Below, piece by piece: positions 53,667 to 62,529 of a stretch of 64,000 nucleotides of DNA. The DNA is from Bacteriovoracaceae bacterium. Lineage in GTDB: Bacteria > Bdellovibrionota > Bacteriovoracia > Bacteriovoracales > Bacteriovoracaceae. The first letter of the stretch is position 1; the number at the start of each line of letters is the position of its first letter. The translations under genes were made by a program, and so were the position numbers. The notes below the pieces were generated by a model that saw nothing but the letters and a program-made list of their open reading frames with translations, was not told where the DNA came from and searched no databases. The stretch is taken from the NCBI GenBank assembly GCA_947441615.1, contig CANEUH010000018.1, positions 1-64,000 of the forward strand. The letters run 5' to 3'.

Positions 53667-54698
53667 ATGAATTATAAAACTGCCTTGGTTTTGGGTGGTG
53701 GTGCTTTCGGTACGGCCATCGGTTTTGTTCTGACACAAAATTTTGAAAAAGTGATTATTCTCGTTCGCTCGAAAGAAAATTACGATGATATTAATCGTGG
53801 AGAAAATACTACTTACCTTCCAGGCCAAAAACTCCCCATTTCTATTCGCGCCGCTCTTAATTGGGATGAAGTTAAAGAATTAACTAATGGAGAAATTGAA
53901 CTGATTATTTCCGGCCTTCCAATGTCGGCAATCGAAGACTTCTGCATGCGAAATGAACATGAGATGGTTCAGTTACTAGAACGAGGTGTTCCTCTCGTGA
54001 ACCTTGCCAAGGGGATTAACCATGAGAATCTCAAACTCCCAGATGAACTTTTTAAAACTTATTTTGAAAAATTTCGCTCACAACTCATGTATTTATCTGG
54101 GCCTTCGTTTGCGAAGGAAATCATTGATAAGCAGATCACCCTTGTGTCTTTGGGTGGTGAAAATAGGGACAGACTCCTTGAGGCCTGTGAAATGTTGGGA
54201 GCAGACTTTTTTAAGGCCGTTCCCACCACAGACGTAAAGGGTGTTCTTTTGGGTGGCTCCCTAAAAAATGTCATCGCTATCGCTGGTGGTATCATGGAGG
54301 GTCTGGGTTATAATCATAATACGAGGGCCGCCCTTATTACTCGAGGGATTGTGGAGATGCTTAGATTTGGAAGTGTCTTTGGAGCTAGACCAGAGACCTT
54401 TTACGGGCCGTCTGGAATGGGGGATTTAATTCTTACAACAACTGGAGAACTATCCAGAAATAAGGCTTTTGGAATTGAAATCGCAAAAGGTCACAGGCCA
54501 AGTGAGATCATTTCTCGCACGAAGAGTGTCGTTGAGGGATATAAAACAGCTAAGGCCGCTCATTTTCTTGCTCAGAAAATGAACATCAGGGCGCGCATAT
54601 TCTCCGGTCTCTATGAGGTTCTCTACGAGAATGCTGATCCAAGGGAAGTGGTTCAAAACCTTATGATGCTCCCACCTAAATTTGATGACGAAAGTTAA
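53667..54698 (+). CDS. gpsA: NAD(P)H-dependent glycerol-3-phosphate dehydrogenase
   Basis: A 343-residue enzyme making glycerol-3-phosphate for phospholipids. It has the dinucleotide fold LGGGAFGTAIGFVL, the substrate loop VNLAKGIN, catalytic Lys in LLGGSLKNVIAIAGG and GPSGMGDLILTTTG. Its stop overlaps the convergent DsbD-like gene by four bases. Confidence 0.96.
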   Translation: MNYKTALVLGGGAFGTAIGFVLTQNFEKVIILVRSKENYDDINRGENTTYLPGQKLPISIRAALNWDEVKELTNGEIELIISGLPMSAIEDFCMRNEHEMVQLLERGVPLVNLAKGINHENLKLPDELFKTYFEKFRSQLMYLSGPSFAKEIIDKQITLVSLGGENRDRLLEACEMLGADFFKAVPTTDVKGVLLGGSLKNVIAIAGGIMEGLGYNHNTRAALITRGIVEMLRFGSVFGARPETFYGPSGMGDLILTTTGELSRNKAFGIEIAKGHRPSEIISRTKSVVEGYKTAKAAHFLAQKMNIRARIFSGLYEVLYENADPREVVQNLMMLPPKFDDES

Positions 54699-56788
54699 TT
54701 GAGGTGTCCTTCAATTTTTCCCAGGGTGATTGTTTCACCTAAGGAAATAATCTCACCCGATGGTTTTTGGATGAAGTATGCTGGTACTCCAACAACATTA
54801 TACCTTTTTAAGAACTGAGTAATATTATCATCTCTTTTAGTCCAATCAGCTCTCATAAGAGTGAGGTTATATTTTTTTGAGAGCTCATTAAACCCGTCAG
54901 TATCGAGTACGAGTTTCTTATTCACCTTACATGTCAGGCACCATTCAGCGGTGAAATCCACGAAAACAAGCTTTCCCTTCTCTGAAATCAGTTTTTCCTC
55001 TGACCATGGCTTCCACTGATCAGTGGAAATGCTCTTTTCATTAGCGGTTATGGGTTTTAGCTCTAGATTTTTAATGGTGAAAATTGTTGTTAAGATTGGA
55101 AGAGCGAAAACAAAGGAGAGAAGGGGTTTCGATTGAAATAACTTTTTTGCACTAAAAAAAGCAAAGAACCAAAGGATAAATAGGACATTAATAATAAAAC
55201 TCATCGACTCAGGATTTACTAGAGAGAGGCAAACATCATAAAGCCAAATAACTGTGAAAAGAAGTGTAAGCCCAAGAAAGTATTTTAACTTCTCCATCCA
55301 TGCTCCTGGTCTTGGAAGGATGTGGAGAGACTTTGGAAAGAGAGCTGTCATGATAAAGGGAAAAGACAGACCAAGACCTATAAAGATAAACATAAGAAAG
55401 ATATTAAATGTTGAAGTTGTAAAGGCAAAGGCGAGTGCCGTTCCAAGAAATGGTGCCGAACAAGGAGTTGAAAGAATTGTGGTTAAAACTCCTGAAAGAA
55501 AATCACCAGTAAAACCTTCACTGAGTTCAGTTGAGCCTAGCTTCGATCCACCGGGTGTTTTAAATTCAAAAAGTCCGAATAAATTTAATGAAAGGATAAA
55601 GAGGATCAGCATCATAATGAGAAGAAATGCTGGTGACTGGAGTTGAAATCCCCAACCAATTTCTTCCCCACTGGCCTTAATACCTGCCACCACAACACCA
55701 AGACCAATAAAGGTTGAAATCACTCCGGCAGTGTAGGTCAAATTGTGCTTTAGGAGTTTTTGCTTTGATAGATTTTGGTGCTTTATAAGTCCAAAAAGTT
55801 TCAGAGAGATAACCGGTAGCACACAGGGCATGAGATTAAGAATGAGTCCACCCAGGAAAGCGAAGAGTAGGTATTCAAAAATATTTCCGGTAGTTCCTTG
55901 AGTTTTGTCATTTTGACTCGTCCTTCCAGAGAGAGGGGGAAGATTTTTATAAAAATCATTTAAAGTTGGAGTTTCGAGAGAAAAGTTTTCAGCCTTTAAT
56001 GAAATAACCTGAATCTTATCCATTCCGGGAGCATTGACTAGAAACTTTAGTTCATAAGGTGTTATGAATTTTCCATCTTGAGGGAGATCAATCTGTGGCT
56101 CTTGGTACTCACCATCCCATTCAATTTCTGTCTTTCCAAAGAGTGCGCCATCTTTAAAGTAAAGGGATTCTCTCTTAAAGCCCCAAGGAGATTGAGGAAA
56201 TGCTGTTAATAAATTGAGTTCATGGGGAAGTTTGGGATTCTTTATATTTTTAAGTGCGTAGTGGAGAGTGAGCTTGGGTTGATCCTTAACTCTTGTAAGA
56301 TAATATTCCAAATGTTCTGGCCGATTCGTTTCAGAAGGTAAGTCATCAAAGGCTTTTTTTAGTTCGGATGAAGCATAAGGGTCTCGAGGTCGATTAGAAA
56401 CGAAAGTGTCTTTTTCCGAAAGCTTTAGGATCGCCTCTCCGGGGATACAAATATCCTTACAGATTAAAACACCCACTTTAACTTCAATATCACCAACCGT
56501 TTCCTCAAAGAAGAAATGCTTCAAATCGCTATAGCCAATAGTCAGGATATCACCAGCTTCGATATATTTTTTAGGCGCTGGCCACTCAAACGGTTTTATT
56601 TCTTTTGAAAATTTAAAGCTTGAGGCAATACCGGCATCTCCTGGATTTTTCCAGTAGGTATGCCAACCTTGGTCATGATTAATTGATATAACAAGCTTCT
56701 TTTCCCATCTTTGCATCGATATTGTTGCATGTTCTTCAGCAGCAAAAACTGAGAGAGATAAAAAAAGCAGAATCATGGCCTTTAGCAT
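54695..56788 (-). CDS. DsbD/ScsB-type thiol-disulfide transmembrane reductase
   Basis: A 697-residue inner-membrane protein. The N-terminal periplasmic domain (about 20-290) has a CxxxC pair (CKDIC); the middle part has eight TMs with the paired Cys in LMPCVLPVISLKLFGL and LSTPCSAPFLGTALAF; the C-terminal thioredoxin domain has EWCLTCK. It moves reducing power from cytosolic thioredoxin to periplasmic substrates. The large N-terminal domain resembles ScsB more than DsbD. Confidence 0.9.
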   Translation of the reverse strand: MLKAMILLFLSLSVFAAEEHATISMQRWEKKLVISINHDQGWHTYWKNPGDAGIASSFKFSKEIKPFEWPAPKKYIEAGDILTIGYSDLKHFFFEETVGDIEVKVGVLICKDICIPGEAILKLSEKDTFVSNRPRDPYASSELKKAFDDLPSETNRPEHLEYYLTRVKDQPKLTLHYALKNIKNPKLPHELNLLTAFPQSPWGFKRESLYFKDGALFGKTEIEWDGEYQEPQIDLPQDGKFITPYELKFLVNAPGMDKIQVISLKAENFSLETPTLNDFYKNLPPLSGRTSQNDKTQGTTGNIFEYLLFAFLGGLILNLMPCVLPVISLKLFGLIKHQNLSKQKLLKHNLTYTAGVISTFIGLGVVVAGIKASGEEIGWGFQLQSPAFLLIMMLILFILSLNLFGLFEFKTPGGSKLGSTELSEGFTGDFLSGVLTTILSTPCSAPFLGTALAFAFTTSTFNIFLMFIFIGLGLSFPFIMTALFPKSLHILPRPGAWMEKLKYFLGLTLLFTVIWLYDVCLSLVNPESMSFIINVLFILWFFAFFSAKKLFQSKPLLSFVFALPILTTIFTIKNLELKPITANEKSISTDQWKPWSEEKLISEKGKLVFVDFTAEWCLTCKVNKKLVLDTDGFNELSKKYNLTLMRADWTKRDDNITQFLKRYNVVGVPAYFIQKPSGEIISLGETITLGKIEGHLN

Positions 56789-56813
56789 AGGAATCCTTTA
56801 AGATTTAAAACGT

Positions 56814-57584
56814 ATGAAAATTATATGCCTCACAGAAGAAACCGTCGAGACTCTCTATTTACTAGGAAGAGAAGATTTTATCTTAGGAGTGAGTCAGTAC
56901 GTAGAGCGACCCCCTGAAGCAAAAAAACATCCGATCGTTTCTCAATTTATTCGTTCAGATATTGAAAAAATAGTTGCCATGAAGCCAGATCTTGTTATTG
57001 GTTTTTCTGATCTCCAAAAAGATATTGCTTCTGAGCTTATAGGACGTGGAGTATCAGTTCTTGTGACAAATCAGCGTTCACTGGATGAGATTTTAAATAA
57101 TATTTTACTCATCTCACGCTTAGTAGGCGAGGAACAAAAGGGATTAGATTTAGTTTCTCTTTTCAAAAGCAAGATGGATGCCATTAAAAGAAAATCAGAT
57201 CTCTTTAAATTTAGGCCGAAAGTTTATTTTGAAGAATGGGATCATCCTCGATTTTCCTGCATTCGATGGGTTTCAGAGCTTATTGAGGTTTGCGGTGGAG
57301 TAAATATCTTTTCGGACAAGGTTGGTTCATTGGCCAAGGAAAGAGAAGTGAATGACGAGGAGATTATTTTTAAAAATCCAGATCTTATTTTCGGCTGCTG
57401 GTGCGGAAAAAAAGTAAACTTAGATTCATTCATGACGAGATATCCCAATGTCAATGCAATCCAAAATAAATGTATTTGGGAACTCCCTCCCGCCATTTTT
57501 CTTCAACCCGGTCCAGCACTTTTCATTGATGGGCTAGATCAAATGTTTGAAAAAATTGAGACTGTGGCTAACTTGACGGCCTAA
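56814..57584 (+). CDS. BtuF-like substrate-binding fold protein, no signal peptide
   Basis: A 256-residue protein of the metal/cobalamin-binding family (TroA/BtuF-like): ICLTEETVETLYLLGREDFI, SQYVERPPEAKKHPIV, KPDLVIGFSDLQKDI and KPDL-type loops. Unlike periplasmic BtuF it lacks a signal peptide, so it is cytosolic. No ABC transporter is adjacent. Possible cofactor carrier or enzyme accessory protein. Confidence 0.72.
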   Translation: MKIICLTEETVETLYLLGREDFILGVSQYVERPPEAKKHPIVSQFIRSDIEKIVAMKPDLVIGFSDLQKDIASELIGRGVSVLVTNQRSLDEILNNILLISRLVGEEQKGLDLVSLFKSKMDAIKRKSDLFKFRPKVYFEEWDHPRFSCIRWVSELIEVCGGVNIFSDKVGSLAKEREVNDEEIIFKNPDLIFGCWCGKKVNLDSFMTRYPNVNAIQNKCIWELPPAIFLQPGPALFIDGLDQMFEKIETVANLTA

Positions 57585-57608
57585 AAAGAATCACCATATT
57601 AATGACAT

Positions 57609-58202
57609 ATGAAAAGAATGTACGTCGCTTTATTTATTATAGCGGGAATTATTTTTTGGGCAGGCTCAATTCTTGGTCAACAAAAAAAATCTGATCAAAT
57701 GGAGGATCGACTCAAACTGAGAGAAGAGATCCATCGAAGGATTTTGGATAAAATGCTCCGTGGAGTAGGAGCAGATCAGGATATGTTTTCTGACATGGAA
57801 GAGATGATGGATAAAATGATGAGTGAGTCCATGAATGGATTTGATTCATTAGGTACAGGATCTCTTCAAAACTTTCAGATGCAGTGGTTAGAAAGTTCAA
57901 CAGGGAGAACTCTAGTCATTACACCTCAAAATCCAAATCAGCAGTTGGATATTAATATCGCAAATGGATTTATCGTTATTAAAGGTCAATCAGAGAATAA
58001 ATCTCAGAGCGGTTCAAGTTATTCTCAATTTTCTAATAGCTTCAATATTCCTTCTGATTGCGATCCTGGCAAAGTGAAGATGGATCAAAAAGATGGAAAA
58101 ATTTTGGTCTTCTTTCCTTATCAAAATACAGTTCCGAAAAAAGCAAAACCACAGGATAAGCGAGTGCCTTTACCCCCATCTCAAGGGGATGTGCAAATTT
58201 AA
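57609..58202 (+). CDS. Membrane-anchored small heat-shock-like protein
   Basis: A 197-residue protein: N-terminal TM (about 5-23), a Met-rich charged linker, and a C-terminal domain with alternating strands (QLDINIANGFIVIKGQSEN; FNIPSDCDPGKVKMDQKDGK) like an alpha-crystallin fold, ending in a Pro-rich tail. This would be a chaperone displayed in the periplasm. It follows the BtuF-like gene by 24 bases. Confidence 0.6.
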   Translation: MKRMYVALFIIAGIIFWAGSILGQQKKSDQMEDRLKLREEIHRRILDKMLRGVGADQDMFSDMEEMMDKMMSESMNGFDSLGTGSLQNFQMQWLESSTGRTLVITPQNPNQQLDINIANGFIVIKGQSENKSQSGSSYSQFSNSFNIPSDCDPGKVKMDQKDGKILVFFPYQNTVPKKAKPQDKRVPLPPSQGDVQI

Positions 58203-58319
58203 GTTTGATCTTTAAGTGATCGAAAAGATTAGTTATTAAATGTAGGAAATATTTTCCTAATGATAACGCCGATAAATCCGAATAGAAGGGAGAGCCAAAC
58301 ACCTTTCTGGAGGCCACAA

Positions 58320-58469
58320 ATGGCAAAGACAATTGCGCTTTTTTTTGTTCTTGGATTAATGGTTAGCTGCGCTTCTTACCGTAATGAGAGAGGAATTTCT
58401 TCAGTTGAACAGGAAGAACACCAAAAGCATAAATTTATTGAAAGACCAAGTATTGGAAATAGGTACTAA
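58320..58469 (+). CDS. Small lipoprotein, unknown
   Basis: A 49-residue lipoprotein with signal peptide and lipobox MVSC. The start was set at 58320, where GGAGG precedes the ATG; the upstream frame is out of pattern. The mature tail is charged. It ends three bases before the convergent rsgA gene. Confidence 0.6.
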   Translation: MAKTIALFFVLGLMVSCASYRNERGISSVEQEEHQKHKFIERPSIGNRY

Positions 58470-58472
58470 GAC

Positions 58473-59441
58473 CTATTGAGGTTTCTTCTGCCAGTCGGGG
58501 ATATCTGAGACCTCTTCCAGGACACGTTTATATGAATCTAATCGAGAGAGAATCAGTTGATTCTCTCTTTTTTTTGAATCTAGACTTTGGAAAAAACAGC
58601 CTTTTGAATTTTCATCATGAGAGCAATTACTGGCAAACTTACATTTCGTTGACCACTCGTTAATATCAGAAAAACAGTAGAGAAGATCTTCTTTGGTTAA
58701 ATCACTTAAGGACATTGATCTAATACCTGGTGAATCGATCAATGTGAAATTGTCAGCATCAATGAGCTCTGCCCAAGTTGTCGTGTGGGCACCTTTCCCA
58801 ACTTTACCGAGTTCACCACTTAAGAGTTCAACTTTTCCGTCAGAGAGTGCTGTAATGAGCCGACTCTTTCCAACCCCAGAATGGCCTAATGTAATGGCCG
58901 TTTTTCCAAAAAGTTCTTTAGTTAGTTCACTAAATCCTCTTTCTAAGAACTTCGGGGCATAGTCCGTTTTTTCCGCAGAAACTTCAAAACATTTTACGTT
59001 AAGCCACTGAAGACGATCGGCCTCAAAATGAATATCAAACTCAGCTGGATCATATAAATCCATTTTATTAAAAATCAGATAGGCGGGAACATTCCAGTAG
59101 TCCGAACGCGCTAAGTAGCGATCAATGAGACCCCTTTTGAAGGCGGGTTTTCCAGCACTGACTACCACCAACATGACGTCAACGTTTGAAGCGATGACTT
59201 TTTTTCGCTGTTCTCGGGGTAAGTTTCTAAAAATAGAGTTTTTCCGCTCAATAACGGATTCAATCTTCCATTCCTCTCCCCCCTGGGGTGGTGGAGAAAT
59301 TTCAATCCAGTCGCCAACGACTAAATGGTCCTCTTTAAGAAGTGTGGCCAGTGCCGTCGCCGGAACCACCTCTTTAGTGTCTTCACGCTGACAGTCAAAA
59401 TGCCTTTTAGATGATCGAAATATGCGGGCCCTTGTGTTCAT
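58473..59441 (-). CDS. rsgA: Ribosome biogenesis GTPase RsgA
   Basis: A 322-residue circularly permuted GTPase that helps mature the 30S subunit. G4 NKMDLYD precedes G1 GHSGVGKSRLI and G3 DSPG; the C-terminal zinc site reads CKFASNCSHDENSKGC. An N-terminal OB domain is present. Confidence 0.95.
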   Translation of the reverse strand: MNTRARIFRSSKRHFDCQREDTKEVVPATALATLLKEDHLVVGDWIEISPPPQGGEEWKIESVIERKNSIFRNLPREQRKKVIASNVDVMLVVVSAGKPAFKRGLIDRYLARSDYWNVPAYLIFNKMDLYDPAEFDIHFEADRLQWLNVKCFEVSAEKTDYAPKFLERGFSELTKELFGKTAITLGHSGVGKSRLITALSDGKVELLSGELGKVGKGAHTTTWAELIDADNFTLIDSPGIRSMSLSDLTKEDLLYCFSDINEWSTKCKFASNCSHDENSKGCFFQSLDSKKRENQLILSRLDSYKRVLEEVSDIPDWQKKPQ

Positions 59442-59476
59442 TCGTACAAGTTACCATAAAAACCTAGCTCCATCGA

Positions 59477-59505
59477 TTGACAAGATTCATTGGGGACATT
59501 AAAGT
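59477..59505 (+). promoter_or_regulatory. Candidate promoter of tRNA-Arg
   Basis: A perfect TTGACA (59477-59482), a 17-base spacer and TAAAGT (59500-59505). The leader to the tRNA would be about 60 bases. It is in the divergent gap between rsgA and the tRNA. Confidence 0.4.
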
Positions 59506-59573
59506 GTTTGGCTATAGGTCTGAACCGTTAAACCCCTTGGAATCAATGGATTTTTTGAAGTTCAGTGATATGC

Positions 59574-59650
59574 GCACCGGTAGCTCAGTTGGATAGAGCA
59601 ACCGATTTCTAATCGGTAGGTCACAGGTTCGACTCCTGTCCAGTGCGCCA
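59574..59650 (+). tRNA. tRNA-Arg (anticodon UCU)
   Basis: A 77-base tRNA with encoded CCA (59648-59650). D arm GCTC ... GAGC, anticodon stem ACCGA/TCGGT with loop TTTCTAA and anticodon TCT at 59608-59610, T arm CAGG TTCGACT CCTG. The acceptor has one C-A mismatch at the fifth pair, worth noting because the 3' half may have been replaced by an integrating element. Confidence 0.95.
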
Positions 59651-59880
59651 TTTAATTTTGATATTTTTATTTTTTTTCAAAAAATTGCTCTAAGTATTTT
59701 TAATCATTTAACTCGAAGTTTTCTCAAGGGATTTTAGAAAATCCGCTTCACATCACACGACATAACCGGAAATTTCAAATTTGGGCTTTTACTTGGCTTC
59801 GATTTGGCTTTGCTGAAATTCGATTTTATGTTTGTTCACTTACTCCACCTTCAAAGGGCCTTTAACCATTAAGGATCATT

Positions 59881-59905
59881 GAGCTACTCTATCCAGTTGT
59901 AGCTC
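59881..59905. promoter_or_regulatory. Inverted repeat before the XRE regulator
   Basis: GAGCTAC, an 11-base spacer and GTAGCTC form a perfect seven-base inverted repeat ending 20 bases before the XRE gene start. It is well placed as the regulator's own operator. Confidence 0.4.
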
Positions 59906-59925
59906 TGATCAGAAAGGATGTGTTT

Positions 59926-60264
59926 ATGGCACCAAGATCAAGTTTTCGTATTGTAACGGATGATGTCCGGGCCATACGAGTTCTCAGGGAAAAGAAGCGT
60001 CTATCAGTGAACAAGGCGGCTCCAGTTGTCGGGACTAATAAGTCCACGCTCACGGCCCTTGAGAATGGCCGGATTAATTTATCACCACAATGGATAGAGA
60101 AAATCTTAAAGGGGTACCGGACAAGTTGGGAGGAGTTTGAGCGATTGAAGGAGCAAAGGCTTTCTTCAAAGGAAACTCTTATTGATGAAATCCGGAATGA
60201 AGCCGCCAAGCTTAGCTATGAAAAGCTCCAGACGATCCGGCAGCTTCTTATTGGTTTTCAATAG
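59926..60264 (+). CDS. XRE-family helix-turn-helix regulator
   Basis: A 112-residue protein with an N-terminal HTH (RVLREKKRLSVNKAAPVVG, then NKSTLTALENGRINLS) followed by a helical tail. GTG at 59920 is in frame, but ATG at 59926 has AAAGGA eight bases upstream. It probably controls the element's own genes. Confidence 0.85.
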   Translation: MAPRSSFRIVTDDVRAIRVLREKKRLSVNKAAPVVGTNKSTLTALENGRINLSPQWIEKILKGYRTSWEEFERLKEQRLSSKETLIDEIRNEAAKLSYEKLQTIRQLLIGFQ

Positions 60265-60324
60265 TTAGCCTCAAAATGGCCGTACAAACTTTTTACAGTT
60301 CGAAATCCCCTATGGAGAAACTTC

Positions 60325-60450
60325 ATGGAGGACTTTTTTAAAATTCTTGGGCTTGTACACTATGACGAAAGAATTATTAACAACATGATGGTTTTAACAA
60401 TTAGGCAAAAAATCGTTTATTTTCTGGTTAATTTGGGAAACCCTCTGTAA
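60325..60450 (+). CDS. Small ORF, 41 residues
   Basis: A short frame after the XRE gene with GGAG seven bases before the ATG. The product starts MEDFFKILGLVHY and has a hydrophobic C-terminus (KIVYFLVNLGNPL). It fills part of the interval 60265-60556. Evidence is the ribosome-binding site and open frame only. Confidence 0.3.
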   Translation: MEDFFKILGLVHYDERIINNMMVLTIRQKIVYFLVNLGNPL

Positions 60451-60556
60451 AAAATACCAGCACTATTGAGATCTTTTTTAGATCTGTTAAATTGATTTTA
60501 TTAACACGGACACGTCTACTCCCATATAAAACAGGACATAGACAATTGGAGAAAAT

Positions 60557-60943
60557 ATGAAAAAACTAATCGTAATTGCAGTACTTTGTTTAACAGTATC
60601 TCAATCTTTTGCAGCCATCGTTCGATCGGCTAAACTTGATAAAACACTGAGAAATATTTTGATTGATATCGAATATAGTGGAGGTTGCAAGGAACATAAA
60701 TTTAAACTTGTTCCTGGACCGTGTTTTGAAACTTATCCTCTACAATGTAATGCAAAATTAGTTGATGAAACTCAGGATGATTTCTGTGAGGCCTTTATTT
60801 TTCAAACAATTTCAATCCCTCTTACCCAAATTAATATAGATTTAAATGATGAATATTATTCTGGAGCACATCTTTATATAACTGGCGATAAAGATTATAA
60901 AACAAAAAAAGATTCTGAAGCATTTATTATTTTACCAAAATAA
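60557..60943 (+). CDS. Secreted cysteine-containing protein, unknown
   Basis: A 128-residue protein with a signal peptide ending SFAA and four Cys in the mature part (GGCKEH, GPCFET, LQCNAK, DFCEAF). The first half is beta-rich. Composition is AT-rich like the surrounding element. Weak similarity of layout to the small Cys proteins at 11.3 kb. Unknown function. Confidence 0.6.
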   Translation: MKKLIVIAVLCLTVSQSFAAIVRSAKLDKTLRNILIDIEYSGGCKEHKFKLVPGPCFETYPLQCNAKLVDETQDDFCEAFIFQTISIPLTQINIDLNDEYYSGAHLYITGDKDYKTKKDSEAFIILPK

Positions 60944-61025
60944 TTTTCACTTTAAAACCTGGAATGAGTCCCATCGACTAGATACGTCGACCCCATATTT
61001 TCTGAACAAAACTATGGGTAAATTC

Positions 61026-61050
61026 TCCAGACAAAGGGGCTCAGTCTAAA
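61026..61050 (+). repeat. 25-nt repeat, copy B (possible IS end remnant)
   Basis: Second copy of the repeat at 124-148, same orientation, 23 of 25 bases identical. It lies in the gap between the secreted protein and the sigma-like gene inside the probable element. Confidence 0.45.
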
Positions 61051-61104
61051 CCACTAGATTGAAACGCTAACCAAGAAAACAAACGCGAAAGAAATCGACC
61101 CAAT

Positions 61105-61136
61105 AAGGCTGGCCATAAAGGTCAGCCTTTGTTTTT
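61105..61136 (+). terminator. Intrinsic terminator
   Basis: AAGGCTGGCC, a five-base loop, GGTCAGCCTT (one G-T pair), then a T-rich tract. It ends plus-strand transcription from the secreted-protein gene. Confidence 0.75.
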
Positions 61137-61190
61137 CTGCTCGGATTCCAATGCCTTTAAACGCAAATAATCATCATGCTCTTTCTCAAT

Positions 61191-62009
61191 TTACTCCTCG
61201 GCGGCTTCCTGCTCTTCTTCGTCTTCCATGTCCTCTACGTCGGTATAGGACTGATAACGGAACATATAATTCATGCGGGATTCATAGACCCATTTCTTGA
61301 TCTCATGTTTTTGCTGAATGGTAAGAACCTTCTCTTGTAGGGTTGGAAATTCAATTTGAATTTTCTCGCCCGATGGAAGGACTTGATAAAGGGGGGCTGG
61401 ATTTACGGTATATTGAGATACCGGTCTTCCTTTTCTCCGAAGTCTGGGAAACTCAGGGTAAAGCTCCTGAAGTTTTTTATAGGCCCAGTTCAAACGCTCC
61501 TGACAAGATGGAATACTTATTCCAAGCTTCTTAGCATTTTCTTCTTGGGTTGGTTTCTCAAAATCATCATAAAACCATTCAAGCATCATGGCATCGGTCT
61601 GTGCCTGAGTCAGATCATCCCATATTCGATGAAACTTTTTCGCCCATGGAGGCATTTTCTTATGAACCTTGGCCCAAATTGCATTTTTAGTAAGCTGATA
61701 ACGTTTTTCGGTGTAGCGGGGCCATAATTTTTGGATTTCATTCGGAAGATCAATCCTATGATAGAAGCATGTCGCTAAATTTTGAATATCATCAGACTCA
61801 CGCTTAAAATCTCCTCTGGCGTACATTGTTTGAAAAAATGAGTCCTGCAAATTTTCAGGGGGACAAGAAAAGAAAGCGGATACTGAAGAAGAAGCAAAAC
61901 CTAGGGCATCAGGTAGACTGTCGCGAAGTCCTTGATCCGTTGAAGAGGCTTTCTTAAGGTTGCGGTCGTTGTCCCTTTTATCAGTAAGAAGATCTGGGGT
62001 CGTATCCAA
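61191..62009 (-). CDS. Sigma-70 region-4-like protein without a normal start
   Basis: The minus-strand frame gives 272 residues from a TTG at 62009, but the frame stays open for 49 more codons upstream to a TAA at 62157-62159, with no ATG. Residues about 140-190 read LTQAQTDAMMLEWFYDDFEK, then TQEENAKKLGISIPSCQERL, a sigma region-4 helix-turn-helix. The C-terminus is highly acidic. After the TAA the same frame continues for 22 sense codons (EKEHDDYLRLKALESEQ) before TGA. The gene may be 5'-truncated or decayed; otherwise it is an element regulator. Confidence 0.6.
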   Translation of the reverse strand: MDTTPDLLTDKRDNDRNLKKASSTDQGLRDSLPDALGFASSSVSAFFSCPPENLQDSFFQTMYARGDFKRESDDIQNLATCFYHRIDLPNEIQKLWPRYTEKRYQLTKNAIWAKVHKKMPPWAKKFHRIWDDLTQAQTDAMMLEWFYDDFEKPTQEENAKKLGISIPSCQERLNWAYKKLQELYPEFPRLRRKGRPVSQYTVNPAPLYQVLPSGEKIQIEFPTLQEKVLTIQQKHEIKKWVYESRMNYMFRYQSYTDVEDMEDEEEQEAAEE

Positions 62010-62278
62010 AAAGCTCTCAATACTAGTTGGTGTCTCATCATCCTCAAAAATCTCTCCATTCAGGTTTTGAACGGCTTCAAGCCCCTCAAAAAGAACTTCG
62101 AGACCAGTATCCTCGCGGGATTCGTAGCGGATAAGATTTTCTTGAATGAGAGATTCTTATAATAGGAATCAGAATGTTGTTACAAGAAGACTCAAACACG
62201 GAGTCAAACTAGAACTTTGAGTTGATGTTTGAGTTTGAAAAAATCCAAGTCATGAATCTTCTTAAATAATAACGAGAA

Positions 62279-62369
62279 ACCCCCGCCATCTCCCCCGTCG
62301 CAATTTTGCTGACCACTCCCACCCTACGAGCGGAAGTGGTCAGCAAAGCTACGGGGTAATGGCGGGGGT
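62279..62369. repeat. 91-nt nested inverted repeat
   Basis: Three consecutive perfect helices nest around a 17-base loop: 11 pairs (62279-62289 with 62359-62369, ACCCCCGCCAT), 6 pairs (62293-62298 with 62351-62356, CCCCGT) and 13 pairs (62305-62317 with 62335-62347, TTTGCTGACCACT). It is GC-rich in an AT-rich region. AATAAT and ATTATT flank it. It occupies the gene-free gap 62160-62409 before the excisionase-integrase module and fits no feature I can name with certainty. Confidence 0.9.
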
Positions 62370-62409
62370 ATTATTGAAGAAAAAAAACAAAAAAAAAGGA
62401 AAAAAATAA

Positions 62410-62529
62410 ATGAATACATTAAGAGAAGAATTGAGGAAGGAAGAATTAGGAATGGATACGGGGTCTAAGCAGCGAAAAATAAACAAACAGAAATCGGAGA
62501 ACTATGTCAGAAAACTTTATCAGCGGTAA
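62410..62529 (+). CDS. Small ORF, 39 residues
   Basis: A short frame after the hairpin (MNTLREELRKEELGMDTG start, charged throughout) with AAAAGG upstream. It overlaps the excisionase-like gene by 26 bases. It may be a leader peptide or small element protein; evidence is weak. Confidence 0.3.
   Translation: MNTLREELRKEELGMDTGSKQRKINKQKSENYVRKLYQR

Noticed and set aside
59881..59905. Minus-strand resemblance to the D arm of the tRNA-Arg
   Set aside because: Only the D-arm-like stretch (ACTGGATAGAG) agrees; there is no anticodon or T arm. An operator-like inverted repeat is the simpler reading.
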